NCBI GenBank assembly: GCA_964419605.1
Contig: CAYQQM010000016.1
Location: 1-64,000 of the forward strand
Direction of reading: 5' to 3'
Length of the DNA stretch: 64,000 nucleotides
From: JABFXX01 sp964419605
GTDB taxonomy: Bacteria; Myxococcota_A; Polyangia; Haliangiales; Haliangiaceae
The translations under genes and the position numbers were made by a program. Shown here piece by piece: positions 25,830-34,399 of the stretch; within the stretch, counting starts at the first letter, position 1; the number at the start of each line of letters is the position of its first letter. The notes beneath the pieces were generated by a model. That model ran no database searches. It was given only the letters and a program-made list of their open reading frames with translations, and was not told the DNA's origin.

Positions 25830-27368
25830 ATGCATCGACGATTGATCGTGTTTGGCGCGATTCTGTGCGTAAAGCAGGAGGCGAGCGCTGACCTGTTAAA
25901 GCACGCGCTGACCGGCCCGGAGGTAGGAGGCAGAGCGACGGTCGACAGCAGCCTGATCGCGTGGGCCGGTGAGGCACATGCGGTCACGCTCGCGGAGCTG
26001 CTGCAGTTCGCAATACGCCATGCACCTTCGTTACAGAGCGCCACGATCGATCTCGCCGCCGCCGAAGCGCGAATTGAGCAAACCTGGGCACGGCGAGATT
26101 GGACGTTGCGGGCTCAAGCAGCGGGGATGCAATCCGGCGCCACATTGTTCTCGGGCATCCAAGTGTCTGGTCAGTCCACGGCAACGGTGGGAGCCGATCT
26201 ATTCCGAGTGTTGCCGACCGGCGGCACCGTCGGGGTACGCATTGGCACCCAATATTCCGACGTCAACAGCAGCTTTTTCAGTTCCAAGGCCTGGTCGGAC
26301 GCAGTCAGCGGCACGTTCGCGCAACCGCTGCTCCGGGGCTTTGGGTCCAAGGTATACAACGCGGCCGAGCATAAACTTGAGCTGTCGCGCGACGCGACCA
26401 CTCTTGCGCAGCGCCTCACTGCCCTGCAAACCGTTCAGACCGTCGTTGCGGCATATTGGGACCTTGTATTGGCCGAGCGCCAAGTTGCCATCACCGAGGC
26501 CAGCCTGGCGCTCGCGCAGGAGAGACTACGCGTCACACAGATCGCTGTTAAGGGTGGCAAGACCGCAGCAGCCGAAGTTCCCGCCGTCGAACTGGCGATC
26601 GCAACGCGCCAGGAAGACGTTATGAACGGCGAGCTAGCGGTTCTGGATCGGTCGATTGCTGTGCGCAGGATCGTTGGCATGCCGATCGCTGAACGCGAGC
26701 TCGCCTTGCGCGTGGCTACCGACTTGGAAATCAGCGACCGGAACCTCGAGTTGCACTCGCTCCTGGAGCGCGCGTACGCCGCCAGCCCCGAGCTCGCCAG
26801 CCTCGCAAAACAGGATAGGGCTGCAACGATCGACATCGAAGTGACCGACAACGATCTCCTGCCGCAACTGGATCTGGCGCTTTCGCTTGGCCCTACCGGA
26901 TTCGACCCCTCGTTCACCGGCGCGGCAAAAAACCTCATCGATCTCAAGACCTATCAGATCAGCGGTTCTCTGACGTTTTCTCGCTCGCTCCACGCCTACG
27001 ATATCCGCGGCCGGTCCAACGAACTGCGAGCTGGACGGCAGAAACTGCGGGTCAGTGCCCTCGACGTGCGGGCACAAATCGCGCAGGCGATGGCACGCGC
27101 CGTTGCCCAGGTCGAACTGGCGAAGCGGCGAATCGTTCTGAGTCAGAAAGCGATCGAGCTAGCAGCTGAAAACGTTCGAATCGAAACCGATCGATTCAAT
27201 CTCGGACGCTCGACCAATTTCGATGTACTGAACCGTCTCGAAGAACAGCGCCAAGCCGAGCTCCGAAAAGCGCAAGCTCAAGTCGACTGGCACAAGGCCG
27301 AAGCGGTGGTCTTGGCACTTACCGGCGACTTGCTGCCGGCGTTCGGAATCAGCCTCGGATCGAAATGA
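25830..27368 (+). CDS. TolC-family outer-membrane efflux protein
   Basis: 512 residues. Signal peptide MHRRLIVFGAILCVKQEASA; two outer-membrane-efflux repeats with long coiled-coil helices (about residues 70-280 and 290-500), e.g. LTALQTVQTVVAAYWDLVLAERQ and RVSALDVRAQIAQAMARAVAQVELAKRR, and NFDVLNRLEEQRQAELRKAQAQVDWHKAEAVV. A GTG at 25812 is an alternative start. No membrane-fusion or pump subunit is next to it, so it could serve any tripartite exporter. Convergent with pgeF, overlapping it by 20 bases. Confidence 0.9.
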   Translation: MHRRLIVFGAILCVKQEASADLLKHALTGPEVGGRATVDSSLIAWAGEAHAVTLAELLQFAIRHAPSLQSATIDLAAAEARIEQTWARRDWTLRAQAAGMQSGATLFSGIQVSGQSTATVGADLFRVLPTGGTVGVRIGTQYSDVNSSFFSSKAWSDAVSGTFAQPLLRGFGSKVYNAAEHKLELSRDATTLAQRLTALQTVQTVVAAYWDLVLAERQVAITEASLALAQERLRVTQIAVKGGKTAAAEVPAVELAIATRQEDVMNGELAVLDRSIAVRRIVGMPIAERELALRVATDLEISDRNLELHSLLERAYAASPELASLAKQDRAATIDIEVTDNDLLPQLDLALSLGPTGFDPSFTGAAKNLIDLKTYQISGSLTFSRSLHAYDIRGRSNELRAGRQKLRVSALDVRAQIAQAMARAVAQVELAKRRIVLSQKAIELAAENVRIETDRFNLGRSTNFDVLNRLEEQRQAELRKAQAQVDWHKAEAVVLALTGDLLPAFGISLGSK

Positions 27369-28170
27369 ATGCCATGTGAACTCCACCCTCAACACCGTCG
27401 CGGCGGTAGCTAAAGAATCGATCGGGGTGGCACTTTGTGCATGGCGGGTTGGCGTCGATGCGCTCGCTACGAACACCCGTTCGCTCCAAGACCGCGCGCA
27501 GTGCGATGCGCAGATCGATGTGAGGCTTGTTCGCCTCGGTGATGACCAAACCCGCCACGTCGCCAAGCGCATCGCGAAATTGCGCTGCTACTTCGGCGCC
27601 GACTTCGAAACAGCACGGACCGATCGATGGCCCCAACGCAACGCGGATCTGTGCGGCTTGCGCACCGCGCTCTACCATTCGGCGAATCACATTGCTGGCA
27701 ACGCTCTGCCCGCTGGTCAACAACGATGGCTCGGATCCCGCACCACCCGGCAGCGCTGCGCCGATCGCGCCCCGCCATCCCGCATGCGCAGCGCCAATGA
27801 CCTGAGCCACCGGATCTACAAATAACATCGGCACACAGTCGGCGGAGAATGCACCGAGGACTGGTCCGGGTCGGTCGCACACCAAGCCATCGAACTCCGC
27901 GGATTCGCCCATAGCCTCGCCAACGGCCCATACCGCAGTGCCATGAACGTGTCGCATCGCGACCAATGCGTCGGCGTCGTACCCCGCGAAGTTGGCGAGT
28001 CGGCGCCGATTCTCGTCGACGTTGGCGCGAGCATCCCCCCAGCGAGTACCCAAATTTAACGAAGCGCGCAGACCGGTAGACACACCACCGCTGCGCTCGG
28101 GAAAGCCGTGGACGATCGCGAAATCCGCATCGGATAGAAGCGCCGAGGTATGAAGGCGAATCGCGGTCAT
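27349..28170 (-). CDS. pgeF: Peptidoglycan editing factor PgeF (multicopper polyphenol oxidase fold)
   Basis: Removes wrong D-Ala/L-Ser positions from UDP-MurNAc peptides in related organisms. Motifs: FSADCVPMLFVDPVAQVIGAAHAGWRGAI and ALGPSIGPCCFEVG, the His/Cys metal site, and CTKCHPDRFFSYRRDG near the end. 273 residues, normal. GTG at 28176 is the alternative start. It directly follows the diiron protein gene (stop 28177) and is the last gene of a four-gene operon. Confidence 0.92.
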   Translation of the reverse strand: MTAIRLHTSALLSDADFAIVHGFPERSGGVSTGLRASLNLGTRWGDARANVDENRRRLANFAGYDADALVAMRHVHGTAVWAVGEAMGESAEFDGLVCDRPGPVLGAFSADCVPMLFVDPVAQVIGAAHAGWRGAIGAALPGGAGSEPSLLTSGQSVASNVIRRMVERGAQAAQIRVALGPSIGPCCFEVGAEVAAQFRDALGDVAGLVITEANKPHIDLRIALRAVLERTGVRSERIDANPPCTKCHPDRFFSYRRDGVEGGVHMAFISIRG

Positions 28171-28176
28171 AACCAC

Positions 28177-29331
28177 CTACATGAAGTTGCGGGTGTGAAG
28201 CGCCGAGAGGGCGGCTGCCTGACTCGACGAAAACCCAAGGCGCAACAAGCGATTTCGCCGGCCGTTGTCCATCTCGGTTTGAAGCGCGACCACCGCCGCA
28301 TGACCGCGGCGCAGCGCTGCAGGGTCCCACGAACCGGCCGCAAGTAGTACCAACGCATCGAACACTTCTGCGTTGAGCCCCGACGTATGTGCGAGCGCGG
28401 TATGCCTGCGCTCGATCGCGTTTGCAAGCCGGCCGCAAAGCGTCGGATCTTCGCCGACGTGCCGCCCAAGGTGCGCCAGTCCAAACGCGACATGTCGTGC
28501 TTCGTCCTGGGCCGCGAGACGGGCGACTTCGCGCGTGCACTCATCCGGCGCATGATCGCGGATAAACCACAACAAAGCGAGAAAGCTCCCCTCGCCCAAC
28601 ACGGACAGTAGAAAGGCGGCGGTGGCAAAGTCGTGCTCCTCGAATAAACTAGCGAGCGAGGCTTGGCCGCCCGCCGTAGAGAGCCCTAGTTCCGTTCGCC
28701 GCAGAGCGGCGCGACGCGTGAAGACTTCGATGTGGCGAGCTTCGTCCGCTGCCTGGATGGCAAGCACCTGCATCACTTCCCGAAAATGTGGGTGCAGCCG
28801 GCCGAGGAACCGCACCGGAACGAGGAGAGCGGCGGTCTCGTTCTCGATCAGGTAGGTCATGATCTGAACAATGGCGGATTCGATATCCTCGTCGTGGTGA
28901 ATTGGCGCATTCCACGGAATCGCCGAGTCGGGATTCCATTGCGCTGCCGCAGCTTGAGCGTACAACCGCGCCGCATCGTCGGTCCACACCTCCGCTTTTT
29001 CAGCAAGCGACAACTCGAGTTCTGGCGCACCGGCTTCGACCAGGGCGCCGCGAGCGGCGAGCCCCCACCGCGCAGGTGGATGGTCGACGGGGTGAGCGAG
29101 CGATCCGGCACGCTCAGCGGCGAGCCACCGATCGTGAACACCACGCGTCACTACTCCTCCGGCAAAGCCGTGGCCGTTGGCTCGGCACCAGGCGGGTAGA
29201 TCGACGCCGAGCGTGGGTGCCGTTCCGCTCACACGAACCTGCACCGCGCCCGTGAGCGCGCGCTTGAGCAACAGGTGCCCGCCCTCGTCGAGACCGAGAT
29301 CCCCAAGCTCCAGATCGACAAGGTCATCCAC
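28177..29331 (-). CDS. Degenerate TusA-like domain fused to ferritin-like diiron domain
   Basis: 384 residues from GTG at 29331; the frame is open further upstream, but that part overlaps the previous gene and is Arg/Ser/Cys-rich noise. N-terminal about 60 residues: TusA/SirA fold (VDDLVDLELGDLGLD ... LTGAVQVRVSGTAPTLGVDLPAWCRANGHGF) but the catalytic CPxP is replaced by LDEGG. C-terminal ferritin-like domain with two diiron motifs, IQAADEARHIEVFTRRA and LAAQDEARHVAFGLAHLGR, plus the outer Glu residues (ENETAAL, LGEGSFLA). Probably a diiron oxygenase or oxidase. Start overlaps the previous stop in GTGGATGA. Confidence 0.85.
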   Translation of the reverse strand: MDDLVDLELGDLGLDEGGHLLLKRALTGAVQVRVSGTAPTLGVDLPAWCRANGHGFAGGVVTRGVHDRWLAAERAGSLAHPVDHPPARWGLAARGALVEAGAPELELSLAEKAEVWTDDAARLYAQAAAAQWNPDSAIPWNAPIHHDEDIESAIVQIMTYLIENETAALLVPVRFLGRLHPHFREVMQVLAIQAADEARHIEVFTRRAALRRTELGLSTAGGQASLASLFEEHDFATAAFLLSVLGEGSFLALLWFIRDHAPDECTREVARLAAQDEARHVAFGLAHLGRHVGEDPTLCGRLANAIERRHTALAHTSGLNAEVFDALVLLAAGSWDPAALRRGHAAVVALQTEMDNGRRNRLLRLGFSSSQAAALSALHTRNFM

Positions 29332-30154
29332 CGAGCCACACCGGCAACGGGGCAAAGCGATCGATCGCCCGGTCGAGCAAGCTGTATCCCGAGATTCGCC
29401 CCGGCAACCACTGCTTGAGGCCCTCCATGTCGAGTAGCGGTCGCGCAACCGGATCATCGTAAGACATCCCGAACAGCAGCTCGGCAAACGCCGCGATCTC
29501 CGACGGAGCTCCATCAAGCACGGTCATGTTGCAGTGGTCATACGGCGCGGTGTGATGAAGTACCCGCGTTGCCTGCGCCGGAAGTAGACCCTCCCGCGCA
29601 AATGCGAGCCGATTGGCGTCGAGAATGCAAGCGGCCTCGACCGTTCCCGCGAGGAGTGCCTTCACCGCATCGCGCTCGCCGCCGATATGATCGCCATGTT
29701 TCCCCAACAACACATCGTGCCGAATCACTGCAACGTCCTTGCCTGGCTCCACCCCTGCCTCTGCAATCGCGAGCAGGGGAATCAGTGTGGCCTGCGGAGA
29801 ATCCGCCGCTCCCACACCGACCGTCGTTCCGCGCAAGTCCGCGATCGCACCGATGCGGGAGTCGCCGCGCACAAGGATCACACTGGTTAGATCGCGATCG
29901 GTATCTCTCATCGCGATCGCTTTTGCCGTACGTCCCGCCCGGGCTGCCCGTCGCTCTGTATGCAGCCAGGCCAGGGGCGAGTTCCAGGCAACGTCCAGAT
30001 CGCCGCGCAGATGCGCTTCGACTTGACGCTCGTAATTCGTAAACAATACGTAGTCGATCGCAAGGCCATGCTGTCGAAACCACGCGCGAAATCCGTCCCA
30101 AATCGGGATCACTTTCGCGTCGTAGGCGACCGCGCCGAGAATGAGTTCTTTCAT
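29324..30154 (-). CDS. PhnD/SsuA-like solute-binding fold protein without signal peptide
   Basis: 276 residues with the periplasmic-binding fold: MKELILGAVAYDAKVIPIWDGFRAWFRQHGLAIDYVLFTNYERQVEAHLRGDLDVAWNSPLAWLHT, then the hinge, LRGTTVGVGAADSPQATLIPLLAIAEAGVEPGKDVAVIR. This matches phosphonate/phosphite/aliphatic-sulphonate binding proteins. No signal peptide or lipobox is present, so it should be cytoplasmic. No ABC transporter genes are near. Probably a repurposed binding protein or a sensor/substrate carrier for the neighbouring oxidoreductases (inference). Confidence 0.85.
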   Translation of the reverse strand: MKELILGAVAYDAKVIPIWDGFRAWFRQHGLAIDYVLFTNYERQVEAHLRGDLDVAWNSPLAWLHTERRAARAGRTAKAIAMRDTDRDLTSVILVRGDSRIGAIADLRGTTVGVGAADSPQATLIPLLAIAEAGVEPGKDVAVIRHDVLLGKHGDHIGGERDAVKALLAGTVEAACILDANRLAFAREGLLPAQATRVLHHTAPYDHCNMTVLDGAPSEIAAFAELLFGMSYDDPVARPLLDMEGLKQWLPGRISGYSLLDRAIDRFAPLPVWLGG

Positions 30155-30173
30155 CGGTTTCGTCCTTCGCGTT

Positions 30174-31286
30174 TCAAAACAATGGCAATCCGCATACAGC
30201 CTTGCCGATGAAGTCGTAGAGCACGTCGCTGGTCGGCGCCATCACCAGCGCCGCCCTGGCATCGCGAAACACGCGTTCGACTCCCACTTCTTTGCGAAAT
30301 GCCGCGCCGCCACACACCCGCATCGCCAGATCCGTAACTTCGACCGCCGCCTCTCCGGCGGCCGCTTTGCACTCCAGGACGCGCAGCGACGCGTCAGCGC
30401 GCCCGGTGCCGATCGCCACAAGAGTGTCGGAATTGAGGGCCTTGGTCTGGTCGGTCTTGATCCGCATGCGCGCGATATAGCTTCGAGCGGTAGGGAGATC
30501 CGCGATCGAGGAGGCTACATGGCGAAACGTCGTCGCTGCTGCGTGCTTGGCGGTACGCTCGACCGCGGCCTCCATGAGCCCCGCTGATACCGCGGCGGAC
30601 ATCGCATTGAACCATGGCAGCACCACGCCCATCATGATCCCAAACCCACCGCCATCGCTGCCCAATTGCGCCGTCGTTGGAAGCTTTGCCGCCTCTGCAG
30701 TGACCGGGGCTGAGTCGTTGCCGCGCAACCCGAGTCCGTCGAAGGCGCCGTCGATGCGCAAACCGGAGGTCGTGCGCGGCACAAGCCATAGCGTTGTCAT
30801 CTCGGCCCCCGCGATCGGCTTGGTCGACCACACGTAACTGTCGGCGTGGTGCGCCGATGTAACGAAGCTTTTCTTCGCAGTCAGCCGAACCCCGTCCGAA
30901 TCTTGCGTCGCGGTGCCCAGGGACGCCCAGAACTGACTGCGCGATCCGAATTCGCTAAATGCAAGCGTGGTCAAGTGTTTCCCCCGCGCGATGGCTTTGC
31001 GGACGTCGATCGGCCCATGTGCCTCGACGACCCGGGTCGCGGCGTAGTGCATGCACACGATCATCGCCGTCGATCCGCACTCGCGCGCAATCCGCTCGAT
31101 CACGTGGCATGCAGCTGCAAGACCCTCGCCCTGCCCGCCCACGTCGGTCGCACTCACGAGGCCCAGCAGCCCCGACGCGGCGAGCGCCTCGAGTGGTTTG
31201 GCAGGAAACGCACCGCCGTCGGTCTCAACGGCAGCAGCCGCGATCTGCGGCGCAATGGACTCAATCACTTTTGCATAGTCAAACAT
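30174..31286 (-). CDS. Acyl-CoA dehydrogenase-family flavoprotein
   Basis: 370 residues. Domains: N-terminal helical (to about 110), middle beta (LTTLAFSEFGSRSQFWASL, LTAKKSFVTSAHHADSYVWST), C-terminal helical with DLAMRVCGGAAFRKEVGVERVFRDARAALVMAPTSDVLYDFIGKAV. It lacks the usual catalytic Glu region of classical fatty acyl-CoA dehydrogenases at the equivalent place as far as I can see, resembling the SfnB/DszC monooxygenase-like branch. First gene of a minus-strand operon, 19 bases before the PhnD-like gene. Confidence 0.88.
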   Translation of the reverse strand: MFDYAKVIESIAPQIAAAAVETDGGAFPAKPLEALAASGLLGLVSATDVGGQGEGLAAACHVIERIARECGSTAMIVCMHYAATRVVEAHGPIDVRKAIARGKHLTTLAFSEFGSRSQFWASLGTATQDSDGVRLTAKKSFVTSAHHADSYVWSTKPIAGAEMTTLWLVPRTTSGLRIDGAFDGLGLRGNDSAPVTAEAAKLPTTAQLGSDGGGFGIMMGVVLPWFNAMSAAVSAGLMEAAVERTAKHAAATTFRHVASSIADLPTARSYIARMRIKTDQTKALNSDTLVAIGTGRADASLRVLECKAAAGEAAVEVTDLAMRVCGGAAFRKEVGVERVFRDARAALVMAPTSDVLYDFIGKAVCGLPLF

Positions 31287-31677
31287 AGCTCTCCAGGCGC
31301 GGCGGGTGGCCGCGGCGTGGAGAGCCGCGTCACTCGTCGCAGTGGGACCCGGACACGCCGGGCCAAGTTGGTAGTCAGCGTCGGAACATGACCGGCGGAA
31401 TCTACATCAAGGTAAAGCGAAGGAGAAGCCCCCAGCCAAGCTGGTCCTCCATGGCGCAGGGTGAACTCTGCGTTTCCAAGGCTGAACACCGCATTGGTTA
31501 GAGAAGCGATGAAGTGGCCGGCCTCCTAACGAATGTGCCCGTCTGGGATACGATGTGAATCATCGTCATTGTATCGAGTTTCGGCTTCGACGAGGTTGAG
31601 CAACCAGGCGGCGACCGGCAAGCCGATTTTGCTACCGAACTCCGTTTCTCCAATGTACTTTCTTCGGCGTACCGCTA
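31287..31677 (+). other. Intergenic region, no gene supported
   Basis: 391 bases between divergent genes. Only short open frames with no protein-like pattern. It contains the promoter regions of both sides; the AT content rises towards 31550-31670. No clear site seen. Confidence 0.35.
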
Positions 31678-34314
31678 ATGCAAGGGCATGAACGAAAACC
31701 TGCGATTGGGCTAACGCCGGAAGCACCCGGCCACGAATTCGCGGAGGCCCCCGCGTTTCAGCTGAATTGGACAGCCAATATCGTCTCGACACTGCAAGTG
31801 CCCACTGCCTCGCAGCAAGGATATCCGCAAATCCCTTACGCAGTTGTCGCATCGCCGCGAAGGCAGACACGAGTTCCCTACGCGCCCGTCGAGACCGGCC
31901 ATGAAGACGCCCTCGTTCAGGGCGGCCAGAGGTTGGCCGACCTCAATCGTCGGTTTCAGCAGCGGTGCAAAGCGCATTCGCGACTCGTTCGCACCAACTC
32001 CGCCTGGAAGTACGCCAGCGCCCGGACTGAAACCGCGTTGGGCTCTGCCGACGGGTACGCCGATCCTGAGGTTCGCATTCCGGCCTTCGACCTGCTCAAT
32101 GCGGTCGGCGAGCTACTACACGCTGCGGAACAGAGCCTTTCAAATGCCGTCAGTGGTCAACGGCAGGAACTTCAGCTGTTTGCATGGCGGGCAAACGTCG
32201 CTGAAATGCAACTCCAGAACTACGACCAGCTGCTGCGCGAATACCGTGAGCGAGAGAAACGCGGACGAGACAAGCTCGGCACCATCCTGACCGGTGCCGC
32301 CGCAGCCACGAGTAGCGTACTGACATTCGGCGCTGGCGCACTACCTGCCGCGTTGGCGACCGGCGGTGCCGCTGCAGCAACCAGGGTGGCGATCGAACAT
32401 CATCAGAATGAACTCGACGGTGACGTCATTCGTTGGAGCGATCTTGCGTTCGACGCTACTCGTGACGGATTGGAAAACGGGCTGCCAGTTTTCGTTGGGA
32501 TGAAGGTGTTTACCTATTTGGCCTCAGCGCTCCCGTTCTACCTAGGGCAACATGCTCCCGAGGCTCTCCTGATCGAAATCGGCGCGAAACTTGGATTCAC
32601 GGGACCGATACCCCGTGACTTGTTTGCCCAGGCGATGCATACGTGGTTTGCCGCGCGCGGCCATGAGTTGGCGAGTCTTGGTTCTGCTGTCGGTACGTCG
32701 GCCCTGACTGCAAGTGTTGCCGTGGCGGTCGAGCAACTCTACCGAGAGCCTGAACAGGCCATGACCGTGAACCGATTCATCGAGATCGTTGGAAATCACA
32801 TCCTCGCGAGCGCCGGGTTACAGCTACTGATCCTCGCCGGGATTCGCGGGGCGCGGTTCGTCGCGGCGCAACAGGTCCAAGGTTCGCGTGAGCTTCCCAG
32901 TCTCATTCCCTGGCACTCGGATGGCCAACCGGGGCTGGTCGATCGAGGAGCGGATTGGCCTCGGAGGGGTCCAACTCCAGAAATCCGCCCCGACTTGGCG
33001 ATTGCGGCGGAATGGCTTTCTGCCTATGGGCGAAGCCGGCTTCCTCCAGACTATCAACCCATTTTTGAGCAGTACCTATGGCACCGCGCCGCACACCCCA
33101 TTGCCAGTCCCGAACTTCGCAACAAAGCCATCGACGCTCGCACCGCGATGAAGTTTGTGCATTGGCTTAGAGCCGAGGCAAACGACGCACTTGCGGAGCA
33201 AGGACATGTGTTCACGGCGACGTTTCACTGGTGGAGCGCCGACAAGTTGGTGCAGGCTGCAGACGCAATCATCTCTCGGGGCCACCTGAGCGCGCACGAT
33301 TTGGATAACCTCGTGGAAACGTACCTGCTAACGCTGGGCGCAAGTCCGTTGCGTCATGATCAGCGGTTCTTCGACGGCCCGAACGGTGGATGGCGCCGTT
33401 ACTGGCATATTCCCGATCAACGGCCGCCAGCGCGGTACTTGCGTCGACCGTTTGAGGTCCCCGAAAGCAACCCGTGGCAGGCAATGAATATTCCTGCGCG
33501 AAGCGTTGGGCCAAGGGACCATACGTGGACGGTGAACGAAGATCCGAGCCCCGGACCCAGCTACACGATCCACGACGACAACCACAACGAGTTTAAGCGG
33601 CCCACCCCACGATCGCCTGGAAATCTTGGCAACTCAGCGGTTCATGACTTTCCGATCATGATGCGTCAGGCAGATTTCGAAGGCACGATTCAAGCGATTG
33701 CCAGTGGAATGGACGAGGGTCGCGCTTCCCATCTGCAGCGCGTGTACTGGGTATTAACTCATGAGTTCGCATTCTCACCACAACCGGAATATCTTCTAGC
33801 AAGAGGCAACGTCGAACCGGAATGGATCATCGAGAGAGGTGTGACAAGCTTCGCTGAAGAAGGGAAGACCGTGTCCCCGGAGGACATGGCAGCTGCGCTC
33901 GCCATGTTTGACCACTTGTGCGACTGGTACCTCGCGGCCTTTGCGGATGGTCGTCAACGGATGTTCGAAGGCAACTTTCGGAATGCACTCGCGAAGTTAG
34001 GTCACGACCTACCAGAAGCGACCGGGCGTGTCCGTCTGCACGTCAACGCGAAAGCTCCCTCAGTCGAGGATTACAAGCTGTTCATGTTTGATGACCGTGT
34101 TGATCGCAATAAGCCGCCCATGATCGACGACGATTTCCGCGGCCGCGTTCGCGCCGAAGTTTCAAGCGAAGAGCAGCCGATGTTCGATAACCGCTACGGG
34201 AAGCTGACTCTGTTCATCAATCGTTGGGCGATGTACAAAGCGTCAGTGGAAGGGCAACCGATCCACATCGAGAAGCGAGTCAAGCCGATGAAAGTAGACG
34301 ATCGCAAATATTGA
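31678..34314 (+). CDS. Large orphan protein, possible effector or toxin carrier
   Basis: 878 residues; no family recognised. There is no signal peptide. About residues 130-200 form coiled-coil helix, 205-260 is a Gly/Ala-rich hydrophobic stretch (LGTILTGAAAATSSVLTFGAGALPAALATGGAAAATRV), 280-330 and 395-420 are further hydrophobic segments, and the last third is hydrophilic, with GPSYTIHDDNHNEFKRPTPRS, MMRQADFEGTIQAIASGMDEGRASHLQRVYWVLTHEFAFS and LFINRWAMYKASVEGQPIHI. The gene is more AT-rich than its neighbours. Hydrophobic pore-like middle plus a hydrophilic end is how polymorphic toxins and contractile-system effectors look, but this is inference. ATG at 31678 has no good ribosome site; the true start may be later. 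Confidence 0.55.
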   Translation: MQGHERKPAIGLTPEAPGHEFAEAPAFQLNWTANIVSTLQVPTASQQGYPQIPYAVVASPRRQTRVPYAPVETGHEDALVQGGQRLADLNRRFQQRCKAHSRLVRTNSAWKYASARTETALGSADGYADPEVRIPAFDLLNAVGELLHAAEQSLSNAVSGQRQELQLFAWRANVAEMQLQNYDQLLREYREREKRGRDKLGTILTGAAAATSSVLTFGAGALPAALATGGAAAATRVAIEHHQNELDGDVIRWSDLAFDATRDGLENGLPVFVGMKVFTYLASALPFYLGQHAPEALLIEIGAKLGFTGPIPRDLFAQAMHTWFAARGHELASLGSAVGTSALTASVAVAVEQLYREPEQAMTVNRFIEIVGNHILASAGLQLLILAGIRGARFVAAQQVQGSRELPSLIPWHSDGQPGLVDRGADWPRRGPTPEIRPDLAIAAEWLSAYGRSRLPPDYQPIFEQYLWHRAAHPIASPELRNKAIDARTAMKFVHWLRAEANDALAEQGHVFTATFHWWSADKLVQAADAIISRGHLSAHDLDNLVETYLLTLGASPLRHDQRFFDGPNGGWRRYWHIPDQRPPARYLRRPFEVPESNPWQAMNIPARSVGPRDHTWTVNEDPSPGPSYTIHDDNHNEFKRPTPRSPGNLGNSAVHDFPIMMRQADFEGTIQAIASGMDEGRASHLQRVYWVLTHEFAFSPQPEYLLARGNVEPEWIIERGVTSFAEEGKTVSPEDMAAALAMFDHLCDWYLAAFADGRQRMFEGNFRNALAKLGHDLPEATGRVRLHVNAKAPSVEDYKLFMFDDRVDRNKPPMIDDDFRGRVRAEVSSEEQPMFDNRYGKLTLFINRWAMYKASVEGQPIHIEKRVKPMKVDDRKY

Positions 34315-34399
34315 ATGCAATCGCCCTGGCTTTTCGCCAGTCTGCGACATCGCCTTCGCTAAGGCCCCGTTGTCTCGCCCAACATGGTAGTTCCGGAGC

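Noticed and set aside
28177..29517. Longer diiron-protein start at 29517
   Set aside because: The extra 62 residues overlap the PhnD-like gene and are Arg/Cys/Ser-rich; GTG at 29331 in GTGGATGA is natural.
31526..31870. Minus-strand open frame opposite the 878-residue gene
   Set aside because: Overlaps the start of the plus-strand gene; no ribosome site, no family pattern.
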